Source: Bradyrhizobium sp. CCBAU 53351
GTDB taxonomy: Bacteria > Pseudomonadota > Alphaproteobacteria > Rhizobiales > Xanthobacteraceae
Assembly: GCF_015291745.1 (NCBI RefSeq)
Contig: NZ_CP030060.1
Span: 372,001 to 436,000 of the forward strand
DNA: 64,000 bases
Reading direction: 5' to 3'
The translations under genes were made by a program, and so were the position numbers. The notes under the pieces were generated by a model. That model saw nothing but the letters and a program-made list of their open reading frames with translations. It made no database searches and was not told the origin of the DNA. How positions within the stretch are numbered: the first letter of the stretch is position 1; each line of letters starts with the position of its first letter. This document shows, piece by piece, positions 57,814-64,000 of the stretch.

Positions 57814-57890
57814 CACTTGCCCTCCAGCTCCACCAGCTTCGGCCGACCCGGCTCGAATGGCAAGCCCTCGGCGCGAAGGAACTCAGTCAT
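57813..57890 (-). CDS. Possible 25-residue small ORF between DUF3422 gene and hupU
   Basis: An ATG at 57890 lies within the last bases of the DUF3422 gene. The frame encodes MTEFLRAEGLPFEPGRPKLV and five more residues, and its TGA shares one base with the hupU ATG. It exactly fills the gap between two genes with coupled junctions on both sides, and covers the hupU ribosome site. It may be a translated coupling peptide or chance. No strong ribosome site of its own is visible. Confidence 0.3.
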   Translation of the reverse strand: MTEFLRAEGLPFEPGRPKLVELEGK

Positions 57891-59199
57891 GATCGCCCGG
57901 CGCGCCTTCATGTTTAAGGTGCCTCTGGCGGATCCGGTGCGTGATGATCCAAATTAGACCGACGGCAAATGGTACGAACAATGCTGTCGCGAGTGACGGC
58001 TCGACATGCAAGCCGCCGTCATGTGCGCCCTTAGCGAGGTAGCCGAACAGGCTGACGACGTAATAGCCGATCGCCGCCACGGAGAGGCCTTCGACGGTGC
58101 TCTGCAGGCGCAATTGCAGCTTGGTGCGCTCGTTCATTGAGCGCAGCAGGTCACGATTCTGCTCCTCCAGTTCCACGTCCACCCGCGTGCGCAGGAGATC
58201 GGCGGCGCGCGCTAGCTTGATCGATAAGTTGGCCTGGCGGTCCTCCATCGCGGCGCAGGTGCGCATCGCCGGCGCCATCCGCCGGGCAAGGAAGGACGAC
58301 CAGGTCGGTCGCCCTCCGATCTCGCTTCCTTCGATCACGCCAAGGCGGGCCTGCACGATGTCGTAATAAGCCCGGCTCGCGCCGAAGCGGAACAGGCTAC
58401 CCGCTGCGCCGCGCTCCAATGAGGCGGCCAATGCGGTCAGCTCCGTGAGGAGGTGATTGTTGAGCTTGAGGTCCTCGGCGCCCTGCATCTCCTGGAGCAC
58501 TTCGACCAGCCGCCGCCCAATGTGATCGACCGAGGGCGCGAGCTCGAGCGCGGCCGGCAGGCCGAGCAGCGCCAGCGTGCGATAGGTCTCGATCTCCAGC
58601 ACGCGCTGCACAAGAGCGCCAAGCCGGCCCGGCGACAGGCCGTCGTTGCAGATGAGAATGCGGACAAAGCCCTGCGCATCCGCACGAAAGTCGGAAGCGA
58701 CGACCGCAGGGCCGCTGCGGACTGTCGCCATTGCGAGGCTGCTCTTATCAAACAGCTCCTCAGCGCGCGCGACGGCCGCTTCGGTCTGCTCCACCTCGAG
58801 CCTCACCGCCACAAGCAGCTGTCCCGTTTGCGGCAGTGCCCGGATCAATGCGGTAAGTTCGTCACCGATGGGAGCGAACGCCAGCGCGGATGCCTCATTA
58901 CTCCAGATCCAGGTGAAAGTCGTGAATTCGGAATGCTGTTCCCAGCGTAGCGAAACTGCTCCGATTGACACCTGGTGGTGCTTAGCCGACACCTCGGGTG
59001 CCGCCAAGCCCTGCGCGGTGCAAAAGCCTACAAAGGCCTGCCGGTCGGCGGCCGCCGCTTCTCCCTGGCCCAAAAAAGCAAATCGCAGCACTGCGAGAGG
59101 CGCGGAGAGCCGCGTGAACGGACGCGCATGCACCTCACCCAACACTGCACCGCGTTGCGGGTGCAACGCGAATCCGGCCAGATCCAGACCATGCTCCAT
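57883..59199 (-). CDS. DUF3422 family membrane protein
   Basis: The 438-residue protein belongs to DUF3422. It starts with a HPQRGAVLGEVHARPFTRLS segment, has a soluble body, a coiled-coil-like region (about 345-375) and two C-terminal transmembrane helices (AAIGYYVVSLFGYLA and ATALFVPFAVGLIWIITH). Function is unknown. Its stop lies about 70 bases before hupU on the same strand, so it is probably co-transcribed with the H2 sensor genes. Confidence 0.82.
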   Translation of the reverse strand: MEHGLDLAGFALHPQRGAVLGEVHARPFTRLSAPLAVLRFAFLGQGEAAAADRQAFVGFCTAQGLAAPEVSAKHHQVSIGAVSLRWEQHSEFTTFTWIWSNEASALAFAPIGDELTALIRALPQTGQLLVAVRLEVEQTEAAVARAEELFDKSSLAMATVRSGPAVVASDFRADAQGFVRILICNDGLSPGRLGALVQRVLEIETYRTLALLGLPAALELAPSVDHIGRRLVEVLQEMQGAEDLKLNNHLLTELTALAASLERGAAGSLFRFGASRAYYDIVQARLGVIEGSEIGGRPTWSSFLARRMAPAMRTCAAMEDRQANLSIKLARAADLLRTRVDVELEEQNRDLLRSMNERTKLQLRLQSTVEGLSVAAIGYYVVSLFGYLAKGAHDGGLHVEPSLATALFVPFAVGLIWIITHRIRQRHLKHEGAPGDHD

Positions 59200-59316
59200 C
59201 GACGATCCCTAGGATACCGGTTTGCCCACGCGAGGGTGCCGGCTTGTCCGTTGACTAGCGCAGGTCTCTGGCACTTGCGCAATGGTAGTCGCAGGCGTCT
59301 CGCATTGCGAGCCAGA

Positions 59317-61389
59317 CTACGCCGCGACGACGTTGGCCATGAAACGGTCAAGCTCCGCGCGCAGGCGGTGGCTCGCCTCGGTTAGTCCGCGCGCTGATTG
59401 CAGCACGGCGGAAGCCGCCGAGCCGGTCTCGCTTGCTTCGCGATTGACCTGCTCGAGATTGGATGACACCTGCGCGGTGCCAGAGGCCGCCTGCTGCGCG
59501 CTCTGTGCGATCGCCTGTGTCGTCGCGGTCTGCTGGTCGACGGCGGACGCGATCGAACCCGAGATGGCGGAGATATCGCCAATGATGCCGGCGATCGACT
59601 TGATCGCGGCAATCGAATCTCCGGTCGCTTGCTGCATACCTTCGACGTGAGAGCCGATCTCCTCCGTCGCACGGGCGGTTTGGCTTGCAAGCGACTTCAC
59701 CTCGGCTGCGACGACGGCAAAGCCGCGGCCCGCCTCTCCGGCGCGGGCTGCCTCAATGGTGGCATTGAGCGCGAGCAGATTGGTCTGCTCTGCGACCGCT
59801 GTAATCAGCTTCACGACATCACCAATCCGGTGCGAGGCTTGCGCGAGCGTCGCGATGCGGGCGTCCGTGCTCTTGGCCTGGGCTACCGCATTACCGGAGA
59901 TCGCATTCGAGTTGCGGACCTGGGTGCGAATATCATTGATCGACAGCGACAGCTCCTCGGCCGCCGAGGCGACCAAACCAATGCTGCTCGACGATTCTCG
60001 CGCGGCGCCGACCACCGCGTTGGTCAGGCCCCCTGTCGCCTCCGCATTGCGTGACAGCGTTGATGCTGCTGCTTCGAGTTGCTGAGCAGAACCCGAAATG
60101 CCGTTGACGATGTCACCCACCGCGGCCTCAAAGCCGCCAGCGAATTTAGCGAGCTCAGCGCGCCGCAGCTCGGCCGCCGACCTGTTACGCTCTTCGATCT
60201 CCGCAGCTTCGCGTTCGGCGCGCTCAATGGCTTGCCGCTTGAAGCTCTCGACCGCGCCAGCCATCTTGCCGACCTCGTCGTGCCGACCGAGCCCCGGCAG
60301 CACGATCTCATAGCGGCCGTTTGCCAGCTCGATCATCGAGCTGCACATCGCGATGACAGGTTTTGCGATACCGCGTCCGATCGCAAAGGAGAGCACGAGG
60401 CCAATTGCAATCGAGGCGAGCGCAAGGGCAACCACTACCGATTGACCGTGGATGATTTGCACCGCGGTCTTTTTCTCGGCATCAGCCTGCTCCGCCAAAG
60501 CCACTCGCTTCAGAGAGGCGGCCGCCCCGGATAGTCCGTGACGCAGCTTCCACATGTCCGCCATCAAACGATCGATCTCTTGGCCTGCGGCCTCCACTCG
60601 GGCGAACCCATCTCGGTAAGACGCGACGAGCTCGTCGAGCGCCTGTCCGCCGACGTCCGGCGAGCGACGCTCTCGCACGATCGCACCTTTAAACCCTTCT
60701 ATTCTCTGTAAGACGTCCCTCGCGAGGACTTCATCGTGGAGCTTCAATTCTGTCGTTACGAGGCGATCGATCGTATCGAAACGCTCAATGATATTTTCTG
60801 CTTGAGCGCCCGGCGCCTTCACCTGATCGAGCGCGGTCCGGATGACGTGCGCCTGTCCGCCCATCGTGGCTGCCGAGCGATCGATCCCGGCGCGCAGCGC
60901 CAACACTTTGTTGAAGGAATCGGTATAGGCGCGGTAGGCTTCGAACAGTTCCTTTATCGACTGCTGCCAGCTGAGAGTTGCAGTCTCGGTTTTGGCTGCC
61001 GTGATCGTTCGCTCGAGCAAGCGTCGCGCCTCTTCCGCGGCAGCTTCCGCCTCCTTTATGCCCGTCAGGGCGTAATAGCGCGCGTTGCTCTGGTATGCCG
61101 AGAGCGAGCTGTCGATTTCGCGCGCATAATCCGATTCCGACATGCTGATACGATAAACGTCGAAGCCGTCGAGGATCGCCTCATAGCCAAACCAGGCGCC
61201 CGCCATGGTGCCCGCCGACAGCAGCAGAACGATAGCAAATCCCATCATGATTTTCAGGCGAATTGACAGGTTGGCGATGACTGGCTCGCTTTTCGGCAAG
61301 CTCATGGCCGCTGCATTCATCCGGCCCTGTGTCTGGAAGACGCCTGCCCGGCGCGATGCGCCGCCGCGCCGAATGAAGCTCAAATCCAT
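59317..61389 (-). CDS. Methyl-accepting chemotaxis protein
   Basis: This protein of about 690 residues has a first membrane helix ([20 protein letters not shown]), a periplasmic helical sensing domain of about 240 residues, possibly of the helical bimodular type, a second helix ([20 protein letters not shown]), a HAMP linker and a signalling domain with the hairpin tip [20 protein letters not shown]. It signals to CheA/CheW. Start assumed at the ATG at 61389; longer frame to 61428 exists. It is next to the hydrogenase cluster, but its ligand is unknown. Confidence 0.9.
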   Translation of the reverse strand: MDLSFIRRGGASRRAGVFQTQGRMNAAAMSLPKSEPVIANLSIRLKIMMGFAIVLLLSAGTMAGAWFGYEAILDGFDVYRISMSESDYAREIDSSLSAYQSNARYYALTGIKEAEAAAEEARRLLERTITAAKTETATLSWQQSIKELFEAYRAYTDSFNKVLALRAGIDRSAATMGGQAHVIRTALDQVKAPGAQAENIIERFDTIDRLVTTELKLHDEVLARDVLQRIEGFKGAIVRERRSPDVGGQALDELVASYRDGFARVEAAGQEIDRLMADMWKLRHGLSGAAASLKRVALAEQADAEKKTAVQIIHGQSVVVALALASIAIGLVLSFAIGRGIAKPVIAMCSSMIELANGRYEIVLPGLGRHDEVGKMAGAVESFKRQAIERAEREAAEIEERNRSAAELRRAELAKFAGGFEAAVGDIVNGISGSAQQLEAAASTLSRNAEATGGLTNAVVGAARESSSSIGLVASAAEELSLSINDIRTQVRNSNAISGNAVAQAKSTDARIATLAQASHRIGDVVKLITAVAEQTNLLALNATIEAARAGEAGRGFAVVAAEVKSLASQTARATEEIGSHVEGMQQATGDSIAAIKSIAGIIGDISAISGSIASAVDQQTATTQAIAQSAQQAASGTAQVSSNLEQVNREASETGSAASAVLQSARGLTEASHRLRAELDRFMANVVAA

Positions 61390-61770
61390 ATCGCAAATAC
61401 CCGGTTCGCTGGAGCTGGAAATGAGCAAACGATGTGCCGTCTCTCCTAATCATCGGTAAATTGCAGCGAGCTGCCGCGCAGCAAGTGTCGTGCGCCGGGT
61501 AAGGAAGCTCGCTGCTCATGCAGGGAAAAAGACCGCGAACCCACGTGGATGCAGCGGAAAATAGCAAAGAGGTTCAATAAAGATATGAAAGCAGGATTTC
61601 CACCTGCGGTTAAAGCGGGTTTCCAATTCTTCGTTGCGTAGGGCCGCTGAAGCGTGAAGAAAAAAATTGCAGGGCGGTGATTTCGCGCCGGCATGCGCGC
61701 GATATTCTCGATGGCATGCGCTGATTCGTTTGTTCGCTGCGTCGAATCACTCTCAATGCAGGAGCATGCG
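61390..61770. other. Divergent intergenic region between MCP and second cytochrome b genes
   Basis: About 380 bases separate two divergent genes. No gene is evident. A perfect small stem (GCTGC, loop CGC, GCAGC) lies at 61470-61482. I found no sigma-54 or FixK-type site. Confidence 0.4.
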
Positions 61771-62496
61771 ATGACGAAAATCTCGGAGATTCCGGGTACG
61801 CTGGACGCCGTCGGCGCCGTCGGCACGGATCGCCAATCAATCTATGTCTATGAGGCACCGGTACGGATCTGGCACTGGTTAAATGCGCTAACGATCTCTC
61901 TTCTGGCCGTTACCGGTTATCTAATCGCCTCGCCGCTTCCCTCGATGCCTGGTGAAGCTAGCAATTGGTACACGATGGGCTACATCCGATTTGTTCACTT
62001 CGCGTCGGGACAGGTGCTCGCCTTCGCGTTCCTTTATCGCGTCTACTGGGCGTTCGTCGGCAACCAGTATGCCCGCCAGTTGTTCGCGTTTCCGATCTAC
62101 AACCGGATCTGGCGCTGGGGCCTTTTGTACGAGCTGCGATGGTACCTGTTCCTAGTGCGCTACCCGAAAAAATACGTCGGCCACAATCCTTTGGCCAATA
62201 CTGCGATGTTCTTGTTCGTGATTGTGATGATCCTGATGATGCTGACCGGATTTGCACTTTACGCTGAGGGCGAAGGTCGCGACAGCTTATGGTATGCGCT
62301 GTTCGGCTGGTGGTTCTCGATCTTCCCAAACAGTCAAGACGTGCATACAGTGCACCATCTCGGCCTCTGGTTCATTGTGACTTTCGTCATCCTGCATGTA
62401 TATGCTGCCGTGCGCGAGGACATCGTGTCGCGTCAGAGCATGCTATCGGCCATTATTACCGGCGAACGGACGTTTCGCGACTCGCGACCTGACTGA
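61771..62496 (+). CDS. Second, stand-alone HupC-like cytochrome b
   Basis: This 241-residue membrane protein is clearly homologous to HupC at 51486, sharing YVYEAPVRI, the GYIRFVHFASGQVLAF helix, KYVGHNPLANTAMF, NSQDVHTVHHLG and HVYAAVREDIVSRQS with the heme-binding histidines. GGAG is six bases before the ATG at 61771. No hydrogenase structural gene is adjacent; the next genes are an MCP and a TonB receptor. It may serve another dehydrogenase, a second hydrogenase elsewhere, or be a duplicate of hupC. Confidence 0.85.
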   Translation: MTKISEIPGTLDAVGAVGTDRQSIYVYEAPVRIWHWLNALTISLLAVTGYLIASPLPSMPGEASNWYTMGYIRFVHFASGQVLAFAFLYRVYWAFVGNQYARQLFAFPIYNRIWRWGLLYELRWYLFLVRYPKKYVGHNPLANTAMFLFVIVMILMMLTGFALYAEGEGRDSLWYALFGWWFSIFPNSQDVHTVHHLGLWFIVTFVILHVYAAVREDIVSRQSMLSAIITGERTFRDSRPD

Positions 62497-62498
62497 TA

Positions 62499-64000
62499 TC
62501 AGAATGTGCCCGCTAGGGTCACTCGGACGGTCAAGGGTTCGACCGGGTGAAGCACATAGTCCATCACACCAATGGCACAGACTGGCGCAGGGGCGGCATT
62601 GGCGGCACAGAGATTGTAAAGTTTGTCCGTCTTCAGCAGGGAGCCATAGGCATAGGTGATCTGGTTCGCCTTGCTGTTGAGGAGGTTGAGCAAATCGAGC
62701 TGGAGGCGCCAGCCCTTGTCGGTGCGGTAGCCGATCCGCGCGTTGAAGATGCCGGTAGGTTGCGATCGGAAGGCGTTGTCTTCCGTCAGCGGACTGGAGG
62801 CGAGATAGCGCCAACGCAGGGCGCCGAACCAGCCCGTCTTCGCGCCGAGCGAGATGCCGGCGGACGCCATCATGGTCGGTGCGTTAGGGATATAGTTGCC
62901 GGGCGCGTTGCCGATCTGCGCGGCGGGATAGCCGGCGAGTGAGGCATAAACCTCCGCCTGGTCGCTGTCGTAACCGCGAAAGCGCGCATGGGTCATCGCG
63001 AGATCGGCGTCGACGTCAATCCAAGACCGTGGGCGGTAATGGTTGGTCCATTCGAATCCATAGCGGCGGCTCGCGCGCGCCGTCGTGGTATCGCCGGCAT
63101 CGCCTGAGAACAGGATCTCGGAATCCTGGTCGAGGACGAAGAGGCTGAGCGAGGTGTCGAGATCCGGGACGATCCTCGAACGCACGCCGACCTCCGCGCC
63201 CCTGGTGCGGACCAGCAGCGGCGAGCGCGGCAGCTTTGTCCCGGGATCGCTCGGATCTTCCGTCGTCGTCGCACCCCGCGCGTCGTTCGAGTGCATGCCA
63301 TAGCCGGCGCCGAAAAAGAACTCGGTCTTGTTAAAGGGACCGACCACGATGCGAAGCTTGGGACTTCCGATCGTAGCGTTGGCATGGCCTGAGTTGTTCG
63401 CATCGAACAGCGACGTCACGTCGGCCGCGTAATAGTCCCCGCGCCAACCGACCGTGGTCCTCAGCCAGTCCGAAAAGTGCAACGTACTCTCGGCGTAAGC
63501 GCCGATGCTGCCTTCCCCGACCTTATCGCTGCGTACGTTGGACAGGAAACTGCGCCGGTGGGTGTCGGTGAGCGCGAGATCGATGGCGTCGTAACGGGAC
63601 TGCAGGCCGAAGGTCGTCTGCATCGGCAGCCCAGCGAATGAGCCATCCATCGTCCGTGCGATGTTAGCGCCGGCCATTAGGCGGCCGTCGTGCTGGTGAA
63701 ATTGGTCGCCGACAACGGGATTGGCCAGGAAATAAGTGAAGTTATTGTAGAGATCGAGCTCGCTCTTGACGACATAAGCGTTCGCCTTCCAGGCCCCGGA
63801 ATTATCGCTCTGCGCCACGCGCGCCGACAGGGCAAAACGGTTTGCGTTGCCGCCGTCAGTCGGGTCTTCAGATCCAAACCGATCCATCAATCCGTCCGTC
63901 ATGGCGCGCTGCGGCACCTGATCGGTCGAATTCCATCTGTTGGCGTAAGCCATGCCCGTGACCGACACGCCGTCGGTGGCCGTGCCCTGACTGTAGCGCA
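62499..64000 (-). CDS. TonB-dependent receptor, C-terminal part (cut by window edge)
   Basis: The frame stays open to the right edge, so the N-terminal signal, plug and first strands lie outside. The visible 500 residues are the beta-barrel: alternating strands such as AGANIARTMDGSFAG, VGWRGDYYAADVTSLF, GYGMHSNDARGATT and the C-terminal VEPLTVRVTLAGTF ending in Phe. It would import a siderophore, vitamin or metal complex across the outer membrane. A link to nickel supply for hydrogenase is conceivable from position only. Confidence 0.85.
   Translation of the reverse strand, partial: RYSQGTATDGVSVTGMAYANRWNSTDQVPQRAMTDGLMDRFGSEDPTDGGNANRFALSARVAQSDNSGAWKANAYVVKSELDLYNNFTYFLANPVVGDQFHQHDGRLMAGANIARTMDGSFAGLPMQTTFGLQSRYDAIDLALTDTHRRSFLSNVRSDKVGEGSIGAYAESTLHFSDWLRTTVGWRGDYYAADVTSLFDANNSGHANATIGSPKLRIVVGPFNKTEFFFGAGYGMHSNDARGATTTEDPSDPGTKLPRSPLLVRTRGAEVGVRSRIVPDLDTSLSLFVLDQDSEILFSGDAGDTTTARASRRYGFEWTNHYRPRSWIDVDADLAMTHARFRGYDSDQAEVYASLAGYPAAQIGNAPGNYIPNAPTMMASAGISLGAKTGWFGALRWRYLASSPLTEDNAFRSQPTGIFNARIGYRTDKGWRLQLDLLNLLNSKANQITYAYGSLLKTDKLYNLCAANAAPAPVCAIGVMDYVLHPVEPLTVRVTLAGTF

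Noticed and set aside
61693..62496. Longer version of the second cytochrome b starting at 61693
   Set aside because: The first 26 codons lack similarity to HupC, while the ATG at 61771 has a properly spaced GGAG and the family N-terminus.

Overview
The window looks like a chromosomal segment of a Bradyrhizobium-type alphaproteobacterium. This rests on family knowledge and gene order: a hupUV-hupSLCDFGHIJK-hypABFCDE-hoxX-hupR-hupT hydrogenase supercluster, TRAP and ABC uptake systems, many flavin-dependent catabolic enzymes and an IS66-type element. Species cannot be read from the sequence.

Region 1 (1-1491) is a degraded edge. It holds an HTH antitoxin-like gene followed by only the first 33 codons of its PIN toxin, then about 660 bases without a gene that contain a compact run of perfect hairpins.

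Region 2 (1492-13459) is a catabolic island: an IclR regulator, an RraA/HMG-aldolase-like protein, a LigI-like amidohydrolase, a DctP/DctQM TRAP transporter, an LLM flavin monooxygenase, an SMP-30 lactonase, a flavin reductase fused to a winged-helix domain, a PanE-like reductase, an Ldh_2-family dehydrogenase and a frameshifted SDR pseudogene. Together they suggest uptake of an organic acid, oxygenation by a two-component monooxygenase, lactone opening and aldol cleavage.

Region 3 (13836-35775), with every gene on the minus strand, looks like one large nitrogen-compound catabolic block. In transcription order it has a polar amino acid ABC transporter, a second LLM monooxygenase, a LysR regulator, hydantoinase HyuB/HyuA, then an IS66-type element, then a flavin reductase, a semialdehyde dehydrogenase, a beta-propeller protein of unknown function, glutamate dehydrogenase, an FAD monooxygenase, RidA, a DUF1028 protein and an ArgE-like deacylase. 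The IS66 element (23304-26477) has matching 19-bp ends, a perfect 8-bp target duplication, a frameshifted tnpB and a YecA-like passenger gene.

Region 4 (36803-59199, all minus strand) is a complete uptake [NiFe]-hydrogenase locus. HupU/HupV (H2 sensor), HupT (kinase) and HupR (NtrC-type regulator) form the sensing relay. HupS, HupL and HupC are the respiratory enzyme. HupD, F, G, H, I, J and K with HypA, B, F, C, D, E and HoxX are the maturation machinery. Most genes overlap by ATGA or TGATG junctions. I found a sigma-54 promoter in front of hupS and a perfect-consensus one in the unusually long hupF-hupG gap. The second would drive the accessory genes and also hupR and hupT, giving a feedback loop. 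HupS carries the two extra cysteines of oxygen-tolerant enzymes.

Region 5 (59317-64000) has a methyl-accepting chemotaxis protein, a second stand-alone HupC-like cytochrome b and the C-terminal part of a TonB-dependent receptor cut by the window edge.
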